Assembly (NCBI GenBank): GCA_001986395.2
Contig: MQVO02000005.1
Location: forward strand, 186,001-250,000
Direction: 5' to 3'
DNA: 64,000 nt
Origin: Irpex lacteus
Lineage: Eukaryota; Basidiomycota; Agaricomycetes; Polyporales; Irpicaceae
In this document: piece after piece, positions 45,832 through 57,339 of the stretch
How positions within the stretch are numbered: the first letter of the stretch is position 1
Layout of the letters: the number at the start of each line of letters is the position of its first letter
Made by a program: the position numbers and the translations under genes
Notes under the pieces: generated by a model
What the model was told of the DNA's origin: nothing
Database searches by the model: none
Seen by the model: only the letters and a program-made list of their open reading frames with translations

Positions 45832-48800
45832 TCATACCGAAGGAGAGTCACGATAGTACCGAAGACCCCAAAGTCGACTGAACTTGCAAAGAGTATGTTC
45901 CAAGTCGATGTAACTCAATGGAACGTCCCAAGTGCCGTTTGCAGTTAACAAAAGGAGCACGTCTAGTCTGAAACTCTCTACCGCGTCCATTACTTCAGAA
46001 AGGGGAGCTCCCTCGTCTTCTTCGTCTTTTAAATATCCTAGGAGTCGAAGCCCTGATAACGCGCCCATATTCAGCATGCGTACGATGGACGCAATCTCGT
46101 CCAGCGAAGGTTCCTCCACCATTTTGTAACGAACCATGTCGGCGCATAATAGGTACGTGCTGAGTTTACCGCAGCCGGGTAACTTATGCTTTGCCTTGAT
46201 GCGCCGGAGCAGATTGTGCATGGCTGAAAAAGATAAAGGCCATTCTTCGTCGGTTGGCCACTCGCAATCGGCACTCACTGTCCAAAAGTGCGCGGCATGC
46301 TCGATGGTGCGGAGTTCAATGGTTTGGCCCAGAGCTGCGCGATTACAGAAGAAGTCGGCGTCGCGGTTGGGGAAATGAGCGTAAATGGCCTGAAGGTACG
46401 CGGTCCAATCACCGAAGGACTCGAATTTGGATTTCTTGAGGAACGGCGGGCGAAGAATGAACGCTTGAGAATTAAACAGAACGTTGCGGAACAGCAGAGC
46501 TGTGAAAAATCCCTGTCTTGTCCTCATGAAAGGGTAGTCAATGGTTTCCATCATCATCTTCCTAGAGGGGGCAGCTTCCCGGATGCAGATACGTGCATCA
46601 GGGTAGGATAATATCGCTTCCTGGACCGGACTAAGTATGTCGGTTGAGATAGGGTTCTTGAGTCGGTCCAGTGCAACTTCGGTGTCCTGGTATAAACGTA
46701 TGATGTTGCGACGACGATGATAAATACCGCAAGGCAAGGTCGGGTCGACAGCGGCACCTAAAGTATCAAATTAGTCGTAAGTTCTCGGCAAAGTGGGAGC
46801 TATAATTACCAGGAGTTGGCGTGTTGACTTGCAGATTATAGGCTTGAGTTAGAGACACGAAGGCAGCATACGTCTCCCCCAACGTATTGACGTTGTCAGC
46901 CACCTCGTCGTCGATAGAATTGATAAATTGCGCGAAGTCCGACATGGCAGTATCGTCATAGGGCCGATCTTTGTTCGCAGTGTTGGTGTGGTAGTCGCGA
47001 GGAGGGTTCTTGAACAAGTATCGCGGTAGTTCTCGGTGAATCTTCCAAACCGCATGCGTATAGAGGATACTCGTGTCGAACTTGGCTAGTAGTATGTCGA
47101 CCAACTGACAGCGTCCACGCGTGATGAAGCTGGAGGGGAGTCCAAGCCAGCGGCGGAGTATATGACCTAGATACGTTGCAACCGCCGGATATAGATCAGT
47201 GTCACTGGGTCGCTTCTTCCGACTCTTAGATCGCGCTTGAAAGGCCCAGTCGGGTTCTTCATAGCGGACGTTGAGTGTGTCTCCATGTATATAGGACGAG
47301 GAAGAGAAGGCAAGGTGTAACTTGATGACAAGCTTGACGTGAATATCGCGAAGTAACGTTTCAATCCAACCAGATGGGCTGCGAAGGAAAGTACCGCGTG
47401 CGAATATTTCGTCGCATAGCGTGCCTTCCATGTTATCGACTATGCGAGCGAGGCGATACTCGTGGAGTATCAGACGTTGCCTAAGGATATGAGTCCACGC
47501 AAGGTTGCCAGCTTCTTGGTGCTTGGCCAAGGAAAATGTGGCCATGTATCGCGACAACGCATCCGGCTGCATTCGCAAAGGATTGTCAACTGACTGGTAG
47601 TGGTCCAACATTTGCGTTGACTGGCAGATGGACTCAAAACCCGCGGTATGGATAAAGTTGACGCTGTAAACGAGGCGACGGATATCACGTCGGATGTGGT
47701 CGCTATCGATGTTATCGCAGAAGCCTTGCACTGATAAAAAACATTATTATACCGTCCATTGCAAGTAACGTAATACTAACTCACGTTGTTTCATCCTCTG
47801 CTCCCTTATCTTACGAGGCTCATGTTTGCGAGTTTTGCTCTGAGCCTGGGATTTCGCGTCATTTACCCCAGATTCGCCTGACGGGTAATGGTCAACATTG
47901 AATGCAGCCGTAAATTGATATAAAAGTACCTTGCATCTGATCTGCCTTGCTCGCAGTAGGCTCCGTCGTATGCAGCAGCAATGGTGACGACGACTCATGC
48001 GACGTTGGTGACGACGATCGCTGTATAGAAACGTGAGGATCTCTCATTAAACACCCTGAGCAAGACCCTACCTCTAGCAATGAAGTTGAAGCAACCTCCT
48101 GGCTCACGTGGGCAAGCGAAGACATATCCCCAAGAACGGTGGGCGAGTTACGTGCAGGACTTGCTCCGTGGTCCGGTGCTTCATTCAGTAAAGGATGGGG
48201 AATTGACGTTGCTTGATGGAATGACGGTTCCACTTCCATACGCTCCTCTCGCTCTGTCTCATATTCGTGCTCAAGCGGACCGAGATGTGGGCGTTGAACA
48301 AGTACAGAGGTGACGCGGGGAGACGACGAAGGAATTGCGTTCGCAGCTTTATCAAAGGTTAGTGTTTGGTATTAATTGGCGCGACGAGTTACTTACTGGA
48401 TGATGGACCGCCGACGATGTGTCCAGCTGACGACGGTCCGCCACTGCCGATATATTCTTCAACAAGATCCTCTTCATCTTCATTCGCAACTAACCATAAA
48501 TATGTACATGTAATTAGTGACGCTATTTGCCATAGACAATACGTTTTCTAGCACCTTGACGCGGGGAACGCCTGAATTTCTCCTGCAAAGATGTATCGTC
48601 CTCGTTTCCCGCCTTGCGCCTCTTCCGAAGGATCATGCGTTCGACACCAAGCGAAATTTCATGGTTACCTGACGCGTATTCATCATCAACAAGGATTGCG
48701 TGCACGCGTTTGCTGCGCTTGGATCGTTGTGCCAGCGGTTGGGACCTAGACTCGTCGTAGGGCGGTAACGGGTCAAGACGTTTAGTTGGTAATTTGAACG

Positions 48801-50794
48801 CTGCACCTTACCATTAGCAAACTGCCTTTCGCTTTTGATACATATGAAGTACTCACAGGAAGGTCGTATTTTTCTACTTCGCGTGCTGAGATACTCGGAG
48901 GCAAATGGGCTTGGCGCGACGCCAGGTATTGCGCCTGCCATACGACCGTACAGAGTGTCGAGTACGCTCACTTGCGCGTCGATATGTCGAGCTTCATAAC
49001 GAACATTCACCTCTGGAGCAGGTGCCATGGGCCACGGCTCGAGAGAAGTTTCCTCTCCTTGTTCATTATAGAACTTGAACGCACGAAGGTATTCGGTCTT
49101 GTTTATTTCCACCCTCAGACGAGGTGGGAGTTGCTCCATGACGTCGTAGGTCCACAATAATAAGCCGCGTGCCAGGAAGTTAACCAGTCCAGCGTCATCC
49201 ATAACAGAAGTACCGTCCTGGGCTACGGTAGTATGCGCCGTATAATAGCCATCGGTAGGACGTTTATGAGGGCCGCCAGTGGTGTGCGCAGTGAGGTAAA
49301 AAGGGAGGGCCCCCTTGTCACCGGGCATCATGCTAAAGCTATGAGTGGCTTTGCCGAGGGCCATAGCTTTCGGCGGGTAACTGATCAAAGTCGCGCGACA
49401 AGCCCAGCGAGGTATGGGATTAGAGTCGGGAGTAAGGGCTCGCGTGCTGCCGTGTCGCAATAAACCGGTGAAAAAGATTTGTTTACTACAGACGGAATAA
49501 CGAATAAGAAGAATTATATTATATAAATAATTTCCACCACCTACAAAGGGTCCAGCACGGTATAAAATCCAATGCCCAAAAAATGCATGCGACCCGGTTC
49601 CCAGCCATTATCAGTTGGTAAATCCGATACGACGGTTGCGCAAGATAGATGGGTCGGGCTGTCCCCGTCGTCTGTGTGACAATCGCCGAATCGACCGTTC
49701 GTCGCACCAAGCGACTGCTCTGTACAGGATATAAGAATAATGAGGCATATACCAGCCAAGAAGCGTACCTTCACCCACTCGCTGTGGCTCCGATACGTTG
49801 AATTGGGTAGACGACCACATGTAATTGCTGTAAGTGCCGATACGGGGTGTATTGACCAATTCCGCATAGTTTTCCAGAATTACTTGAAGAGATTCAGGCG
49901 CCATTCTGGTCCACATAGTCATCGCAGCGTCGGCATTGGACTACAGAAAACGGTAAGCACAAAAAGAAAAGTATATGTGCACAATAGACTTACCCTAACG
50001 ACTTCCTTGACCGCAAGTTGGACGGCATCCAACTTTCCATCTTTGATCTTGAACGCAGCAGGCGGACCTGACATATTCATCGGACGTTCGAGCATGTTTG
50101 ACAGCCCGTAGCAACGATTGCCGTCTGCTACCTCATTTGCTCGGTCTTGCTCTTCAAACCAGACACGGCGATTGTCTCGTGTAGCTCGGGGACCCAACAG
50201 CGTGTCGCGAGCAGCAGTCAAAGCCTCACGCTTGCGGACCATATCATCGTCTTGGTCGCTGAGAGTGAGAGAGAGAAAGAGAAAATCGAAGGTACGTTAG
50301 ATTGATATTGTGAAAATACAAGTTATTCACTTAGTAGCAACAAAGACTTGTAAGGCATCGTCCTCCGGGTCGCCCCCCTTCTTCACATCCCTCGCGAACA
50401 CTGCGTCGCCTTCATTCAAAGCAAACAACCCGCCGAGGCCTGGCGAATGTATCATCAGAATGAATATGTTAATATGCGAAATGAAATATGACGTACTGTT
50501 CGTTCCGCTTGGGGGATTAATCATGCCACCAGGCAGCTCGACAGTAGATGCAAGATCCTTCGCCCTAGCGCTACCAGCTGGGGAAGTGTCGACTAGGTAA
50601 ACATAGGCTTTCCCGGTATCAGCGGTGCGAGCTGGGTTGCGCAACTGGGGGTGGACGCCATCGGTGTAGATGTACACGGTAGGAAGAACCAAGTCACGCC
50701 GTTCCTCTTCCACCACTGTCAAGCCCCGAAGAACCCGAGGGTCGGTGGTGGTAACATCGTAAATCAGACGTTCTTCCAAAGGTTCAGCGGACAT
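45832..50794 (-). CDS. Large protein with N-terminal TET/JBP-like 2OG-Fe(II) dioxygenase domain
   Basis: Roughly 1,400 residues, at least a dozen exons. Start 50794 (MSAEPLEERLIYDVTTTDPR). The dioxygenase core is in the first third: NMLERPMNMSGPPAAFKI, RIGTYSNYMWSSTQFNVSEP, iron ligands H-x-D in GRFGDCHTDDGDSPTHLSC (about 49,658-49,690), SDLP, EPGRMHFLGIGFYTVLDP, then across an intron FKQIFFTGLLRHGSTRAL with the distal His (about 49,447-49,458) and Arg in ACRATLISYPPKAM, a likely 2-oxoglutarate binder. This order matches the TET/JBP-like family, which in mushrooms oxidises methylated bases or is of unknown substrate. The middle is basic/acidic linker (SRSQPLAQRSKRSKR, NEDEEDLVEEY). The C-terminal ~620 residues (47,731-45,832) are helical and unrecognised. 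Every splice keeps frame, which argues that this is one gene and not two. Confidence 0.7.
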
Positions 50795-53189
50795 AGTGTG
50801 ATGCACTGTAAACGACAATGCATGCACAGGGAACGAGGCAAGGGATTAAATAAATGGTTAATAAATGTGGCGGCGATAAATCGTAATAAACGACGTACCA
50901 AAGTCTCGACAACGACGTATGAGAAGGTACGTTGTAGGCGGAAGGGGTAGAAAGGTGTTAGAGGAAGAGTTGTGTTGTATACGTTGGTAGAGAAGATTGT
51001 TGCTGAGAACGACGACGGGAAAGGATGGGGTTGCTTGAAAGCAAACGGGCGTATTTATACATTCCAGGCGGGAGCACTTGCGATGCGGTACGCATCGCGT
51101 GCAGCAATGCCGAGCCGAAGTTGATCTAGAACGGATATGCTGCAAGGTGCGGGACGCGATGGAGGGCGGGACAATAGCAAGACGGAACCAAACTCTGCGC
51201 GTGGATCGAACGGTGCGGAAGCGATCGAACATACGAGGAAACGCAAGCACTATACCGAGCGAGGGGCTAGCCAAGCCGGCAGTAAGAAAGGAGGTTCGTC
51301 GGGGTCACTAACGCGTATAGTCGATGGACAGAGGCTCGGTTACTGAGGGACGAGCTACGGATTCATGCTCCTTCAACAATGCTGGGTTCCGAACTGGGGG
51401 CAGACTACGTTCGCAAAGAAAAGCGTCCAACGCCTAGACCGAGGACGAAATTAAACGACAGAAAATACAACGGCGATACGAGAGGACCGGGACGTGGCGG
51501 ATCCAAGAAGACCGATGAGTGAAGTATGGAAGGGGAGGGAGAGCGAATGAAGTCATCCATAACACGGGACGATCGCATTGGATATCCAAAAGAGGTCGTC
51601 GACGAAGAATGGAGAACGAATACTTGCGCGAGGCGGTGGTAAGGCACAGAGCGGGTAACCAAAAGGAGAAGAACCTGTTGTGAGAAGATGAGTTAGACGA
51701 GGAAAGGGGGGCGGACAGACGACACGGTAGAATGTGTTCGCGATCCGACGATTGAGGATAACGGGACTTACAGATCGACGTATCAGATAGGAGTCGATTT
51801 GAACGACAAGGTCGATCGCGTGGAGACGGGACGATCGCGGTTGAAGTGGGTCGAATATGGACGCAGGCGAAGCGGTGAGTAGAATGAAGGCTGACAGCTG
51901 GGAGAAGGATGACGCCGCGGTACCCCTACGACGTAGCGTTACAGGTACGGGCGACGAAGAAAGATTAAAAGTGGGTGATCGTGACGGCGACAACAACAGG
52001 ATCCGCGTAGGTAGGGCCCGGAAAGTCCATGGCTAGCAGCAGACGTATGACCCACGGCTTCGAACGCATTCTAAAAGGGGTGAAATAGTACAGTTAGCGC
52101 ACGGGACGATCGAGGAAATGGCAAAGACAATAGGATACAGTAATCACAATTGACCAATCTAACGATTTGAAGGATTTTGCTTCCGCTAAAAGAGCGTAGA
52201 TTGGCTAAGCAACATTATAAACGCGATCGCTCAGGGCACACGATCGCTCAGGGCCCAAACGCGATCGGGTTGACGAACGAATAGCGCGACGGGTCTGGTG
52301 TTAACATTCACAAAATTTGCCAAAGGCGGAACACGAAATGGGACGAATTCGATAATGATTGTATACTTACGCGAGTATCGTACTGAGTACCAGCAGAGAA
52401 AAGGTTCACGAAGTTGCGACGACGTGGAACGAGAGCGCACGACGGCATCAAAGAGAGTCAAGATTGTTTAAACGTTCGTTGCATTGAGATAGAACAGAAA
52501 ACGATGGTCGTGTCAGTGCTGAGGGGAATTCGACTGAATCACCTGGACTCCGAGGAAGCCGAGCGAAAAAGAAGAAGGATTGAACGAAGCGGCCGGCGCA
52601 CAGCGGGAGATGGAGAGGGCTTCGTTCGACGCGAAAGATGTTGGGTAAATCTTGTAATCCAAAGGATCGAGTAAGAATAGAATGGTCTTCACCCGACGAA
52701 TCACCCTGTAAACGACAAAGTGATAACGAGGGGACACGGAAGAAGGAACGGCGGTCTAGAGGGTGAAGCCCACTCGATAAGCGTAGATGTAGACCGCCAA
52801 ACAGACTGAGAACGTACCTATTTCCCATTTTGCACAAATCCTACGCCGCAGGTACGTCTTGAACGTCGAGGAGGGTTGTTGAGAAAAAGGAAGATGGGAG
52901 CGATAAAGAGAGAAGGAGAACAAACGCAAAAGGAAAGACTTACGCGCCGGCGCAATGCTCTCACGCCACAAAGATGCCAGCGCTTGTCGAGAGCAGACAA
53001 TGCGGCGTCTCGCAGCACGCTCCTCCAACCTCCGCTGTCTCTTACTCGTCACCGTCAAGTACTCGATCTCTCGGTCTCCTAGTCTCTGGCCGTACGTGTA
53101 AAGCATTGTCGTTTACAGTGCTGGACACGCGAAGAAACGGCGCCTCTCAGTGTATTGCTCTACTCGTCTACGGCTGGGACTTAAGTTAC
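50795..53189. other. Long non-coding stretch with CGATCG-type repeated motif
   Basis: About 2.4 kb with no supported gene; the ORFs have biased composition (plus strand purine-rich). The motif GGGACGATCG occurs at 51,566, 51,828 and 52,103. CGATCG also occurs near 51,222, 51,814, 52,224, 52,241 and 52,262, with CGATCGCTCAGGGC doubled at 52,224-52,255. The proximal part is the leader and promoter of the dioxygenase gene. Confidence 0.5.
51051..51060 (-). promoter_or_regulatory. TATA-like box upstream of the dioxygenase gene
   Basis: Minus strand GTATAAATAC, 257 bp upstream of the ATG at 50794. The leader between them appears to carry an intron ending in TTTACAG just before the start codon. 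Confidence 0.4.
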
Positions 53190-53414
53190 TTACGACACCA
53201 CCTCCCCGAACTTGTATTCCTGCACGACTTCCAGCCCGCAATTCTCACCAAATATAGCCCAGTCCTTGAAGTCTAAGCGGCGTTGAATTGGAACCCGAAT
53301 CTCAAACACTTGCGGACTATCGTAGCGGTCACTCGTCCCCTGCCGCAGCCAGGTATCCAACGGAGATTTAAGCTTGAGGTGAGAGAATAACACCATATCT
53401 ACGCGAAGTATCAC
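53190..53414 (-). CDS. Possible small gene, last exon only
   Basis: The frame ends RRLDFKDWAIFGENCGLEVV then QEYKFGEVVS and looks protein-like. Upstream (53,430-53,660, minus) there are splice-bounded segments such as SDVLPILSLQALL and a Cys-rich stretch KCLVCLCRLRSS...NYCFLSAQLER that could be earlier exons, placing a promoter shared with the divergent gene at 53,712. I cannot fix the start and do not recognise a family. Confidence 0.3.
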   Translation of the reverse strand: MILRVDMVLFSHLKLKSPLDTWLRQGTSDRYDSPQVFEIRVPIQRRLDFKDWAIFGENCGLEVVQEYKFGEVVS

Positions 53415-53711
53415 AGCTCACAAGAAGGCTCAGGAGGTACGCGTACTCTCAATAAAGCCTGTAAGGACAGGATAGGCAGGACATCGCTGAAAGCAGACAA
53501 GAGGTCAGTAGCGGCTCATAATCACAACACGTACCGTTCTAACTGTGCACTCAAAAAGCAGTAGTTACTGTGGCGACGCGACGATCGCAATCGGCATAAA
53601 CAGACAAGACATTTCCATTCGTAAAGGAAAACCCGTCCACCCAGTACCGTAAGTCTCAGTCTCGCATAAAGTCTACAACTGCTCATTCACGGATAGAAGC
53701 TTGAAGACGCA

Positions 53712-56700
53712 ATGTCGAACGATAAGGCGAACTCCGCGGATATCACAAAGACTAGTAACGTCCCTAGTGTGGCGCACGTCTTCTATACGCTTCGTGATGG
53801 ATATTTCGTTTCGCCCAACGCCAACTATCTTCCAAATGTGCCGCCCCTGGCGGACGTCATGCAAAGTATCTTCGAAGGCCTACATCCCAGATACGCCTTC
53901 GACGACTATTACTATCTCGCCCTTGTACCACAACAAATTCGATATGATATACCGATGTTCGAATGCCTGTCACCTCTGTCATGCCGTTTAGAGTCTGTCT
54001 CGGAACGCGGTGCCTCTGGGTATCGTCTCAGTAAACACCTGTGCTCGCAATGGATGGCCCTAGAACAGATAACTTCCCGACTACAGAAGAAACTGCTCAA
54101 GCGAACTGCCGGTACATTTCTTGAAACGCGTGTCCCGCCTTACCCTAGTACAATGGGTTATTCGAACCTATGGACGACACGACCTGAAGCTCTGCGCGCG
54201 ATTCGACTAGGACGAACGGCATTCACCCTTCGCTTCGCCTTTCTATCGTACCTTGTCATGCGCGAAGCCGACAAGAACCGTCGAACTTGGAAAGATCTCG
54301 CAGCAGACAGCGAAGACCCGGTGCCTCTGTCAATATGCAACAGCTTCGCAGCTTCCTGGATCGGCGATTTCACGGTGCCTCGTATTGGAGCCTTCGTGGA
54401 AACTTGTTGTCAAGAGTTCCCTTACGCCGGGCGCGCATGGCACGAAGAAATCACGTCCTTCTTAGCATTTCATATCCCTCTCTGGTTTGCTTATCGAAAT
54501 GACCCCAGGCCCGGTCGCGAGATTAGCAAGGTTACAGAAGGTTACCGTAAACTCTATCTACCCAAGGATCTGACCGTCTATGTTCTCAAAAAGGCGACCG
54601 AGGACGCATATCAAACCGACAACGACATCAGCATTGCAAACCAGTATGCCGCCGGCTCTGACAACCCGGCACACATGATGAAGGACGACTACTACGGCTA
54701 CTACGTTCAAGGAAGTACGCCGTCCTCCAGGGTCCGCGTATTACGACGAGTATGCGGTACTTCTGTTTACGAGGTCTCCTTAGTTGGCCACACTGCCTAT
54801 GTAACTGTCGTCGACGAGTACTATCACACTCACGCGCACCTCGAAAATCGAGCACCCGAGTTATACTACCGCCAGAGAAGAGAAGATACATACGACACTT
54901 TCGTAGCTCGTCAGAAGGACGACAACATGAAACTTGCGGCTGCAGAGTCAGCTTCTCAACGAGAGAGGAGGCAGGCGCGCGAATCAGCTAACTTGGGTCA
55001 GCCCGTACCCGACAAGTACGGACCCACCGTGTTCGCGTGGATCGGGGAACGACCGAATGTCTGCAGAATGCGAGTGAAGCCCGAGGAAGTACCTGCATTA
55101 TGGGAACGCACTACTCCCGACAGACGCACCTACAACTCCTTTCGAAATGAGTATGACGTCGACGACGTAACATTCTACGACATGCAGCGCGAGCAAGGGG
55201 CAAGTCAGGATCTTGAGCTCGTCAACACACCCGACGACGCGACTAGCTTTAGCGCACCTGTACCTCGCGTGCATTGGGCATTAGCCTCGACGGGTGCTAA
55301 CGACGGCCGTTTGATCACGACGGAAAAGATGCCAAAGATCGCCATGAAAGACGATACCGCTCCTTCAAATGCTGCTGGAGAACGAACGATGGCCGAGCTG
55401 GCTGATACTTTGCTGGAGATGGATGGAGTGGATCTTATAAGCGGAGAAGGAGTGTATGCGCCCGACACGGATTCAATTAGAAGTATCGTCTTCGAACGCT
55501 TTGGATATCGACCTCCCGCAACGGCGTGGCACTCGACCACAAGAGAAGGACAGCAATGGGTAGACGAGAAGAAGATTACAAAGCTATATAGAACTCTGGG
55601 TAACTGGGATCGGGAAGATAACATGGCCAACGAAGAATTGCAACCAGAGGAGTTCAAGGCGCTGGCAGACTTCGTTGTCCACGTCAAGAACGGGAAGGTA
55701 CCACCAGAGGATCTAACAGACCTGGCAACGGTCTCCCGACAGATCAATGCTCGACCTGAATATGACGATCTACGCGTAAAGCAATACTTCACCAAAGAAA
55801 CTGCAGTCGGCGGCAAGGAAGTATCTACGGTCTGGTACATGCTCATGACTATCAGGAGGGAGCCTATCATCACATCAACATCCTGTCGTATCCTCACCGA
55901 CATGGCGACAAATGTCCTGCACTTGCAGCGTGCAGATTTCGGAGTCACGGCAGACTCCATACTACGCTCGTTTCTTCGTCGAGGAATACGGGTACGACTG
56001 CTGCGGCGGGTGAACCCCGACATCAGGCTTCGACAGCCCCGTGAATGGACTTCAACCCTTGGAGACAAACCGTTAGGCATCGGGATTCAGCCGTACAACG
56101 TAGAGCTTACCTCCCAGGACTACAAGGTGTACATGAAGACGCGCAACGATCTGCTCAACGGACCAGTCGGCCGCGCAGCCCTGCTACAAGGAGGGATCGT
56201 CTGGCGACTGGCGTTGCAAACATGCACCCTAGAGGACACGGCAGAGGGTGCGGACACAGACAACGAGGCTGCTCACACGCGCATAGCTTTGCAACGATTG
56301 GGAGGTGAGACTTACGCTGAAACTGTCCTGAAACAGCAAGACATGTACATCATCGTCGGTGTCTATCGAGTGATTCGAGGTGAGTGCGCATAACATTGAA
56401 AATGATGATGCGCGCGACATATTGAACGGGGATACCGACTTCACGCAGAACCTGTGCATGCGAAGGGCCATGCCACGAAGGCAAACGAACGCTCCGCTAA
56501 GCCAAAGGACCGGTCCGCGAATGCGTCGTTAACATCGTGGTGGCCGACAGACGAGACGTGGGCGACTTCAGGCTACGGTACTGGATACTGGTCCCATGCG
56601 GCGGAAATATGGTTTCAACGCCGTCTACGAATGCTGAGAGAGGGAAAGGCGAGGGCAATGACTCAGAACGAATGGAGGAAGTCTCTGCGTCACACGTTGT

Positions 56701-56762
56701 CGGACTCTCATGCATTCATACAGGGAATAGAAAGGCTGTCGACTACCAGATTATTGCATTGA
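53712..56762 (+). CDS. Large unknown protein (about 1,000 residues), agaricomycete-type family
   Basis: First exon 53712-~56382 is open for about 890 codons, very long for this intron-rich cargo. One GT-AG intron (~56383-56447) then joins in frame to VHAKGHATKANERSAKPKDR and ends IERLSTTRLLH with TGA at 56760-56762. Blocks: SVAHVFYTLRDGYFVSPN at the N-terminus; LFLSYLVMREADKNRRTW-like helical part (actual reading AFLSYLVMREADKN); a Lys/Arg/Gln coiled segment after residue 400; PTVFAWIGERPNVCRMRVKP then RRTYNSFRNEYDVDD (about 437-485). The combination TVF.W...R.R and RRY.SF..E(W/Y)D is, from memory, typical of a multi-copy mushroom family with no known function. No signal peptide, membrane segment or catalytic motif seen. 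Last gene before the element's right end. Confidence 0.75.
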
Positions 56763-57199
56763 TTGTATAGTACAGGTGTTACATGTATTGTTAATACGAG
56801 CAAATTGAGAGGCAAAGCATGAGCCAGACACCAAACGAGCATCAGAGCGAACAAACTGAGCGCTAATATTCATCGGAGTTTTAACATACGAGGTCGACAT
56901 CCAAACGCATCCACCACGTAGACTGAGTAAAATTGAGAAGTAGCACATAAAAATACATGGGTTGAAAGAGGAAGACGGTAGGAAAGTACAACTAAAAATA
57001 CAGAGCAAAATATTGCGGGACAAGAAAGATATTGAGAGGGCAGACCTTAGGATCGATGGGCGCTAAAAGTAAAGATTCGATACAAACGTTGAAAGAGTTA
57101 GTAAGCGGAGATAGAAATAAAGGTAGACCCACAGAATTCCCACGACTTCACAGCGCGGCGCGTTACTGACAAAAAGTGAGCGAAGCCGCCTGAACTGGA
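56763..57199. other. Subterminal non-coding DNA of the element
   Basis: A-rich plus strand with no gene, between the last cargo gene and the right terminal hairpin. Confidence 0.5.
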
Positions 57200-57229
57200 A
57201 CGATTCACTTCGTTACACTCAGGAATCGT
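57200..57229. repeat. Right terminus: 13-bp inverted repeat folded into a hairpin
   Basis: ACTCAGGAATCGT at 57217-57229 is the exact complement of the left copy and directly abuts resumed host sequence. Its GAATCGT (57223-57229) can also pair with ACGATTC at 57200-57206, giving a 7-bp stem with a 16-nt loop at this terminus. Confidence 0.7.
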
Positions 57230-57339
57230 AATTGCCTATCGCTACTCTCTGCCAACCACCCACTCCCACTCTGCATCCAATACCCATCCCCATCTGTGCG
57301 CCACCACTGCCACTGCTTCCATCCAGCCCTGCCAATTCC

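Larger units (their letters stand above)
30909..57230 (-). mobile_element. Giant Helitron-like element with multi-gene cargo, about 26.3 kb
   Basis: The boundaries come from comparison with unit 1. Host sequence matches up to about 30,908 (CTCTCTGTA) and resumes at about 57,231 (ATTGCCTATCGCTACTC), where unit 1 reads continuously CCCTCTATATCGCCTATCGC. Inside are a 13-bp perfect inverted repeat, ACGATTCCTGAGT, at 30941-30953 and its complement at 57217-57229; a stem-loop outside the left copy; and a 2,752-codon Rep-helicase beside that end. The right copy is terminal and the left copy subterminal, as in Helitron2/Helentron elements. No target duplication is seen, which fits rolling-circle-like insertion. 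Element orientation is taken from the Rep gene (minus), so the right end is its 5' end. Junctions are uncertain by 1-3 bases. Whether all cargo belongs to one element, or the Helitron sits inside a larger one, cannot be settled here. Confidence 0.7.

Noticed and set aside
45832..49460. Treating 49,460-45,832 as a gene separate from 50,794-49,541
   Set aside because: A GT-AG intron (donor at GACCCTTT/GTAGGT, acceptor CTGTAG) joins the two in frame and restores the distal half of the dioxygenase domain, including its last iron ligand.
51553..53106. Arg/Ser-rich minus-strand ORFs in the element's non-coding stretch
   Set aside because: They reflect purine skew of the plus strand. No splice-linked frame, no domain, and composition unlike the cargo proteins.
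30941..57229. Classifying the block as a Starship, KDZ or cut-and-paste TIR transposon
   Set aside because: I see no tyrosine recombinase (DUF3435-type), no KDZ or DDE-type transposase and no target-site duplication. The only transposition protein is a Helitron Rep-helicase.
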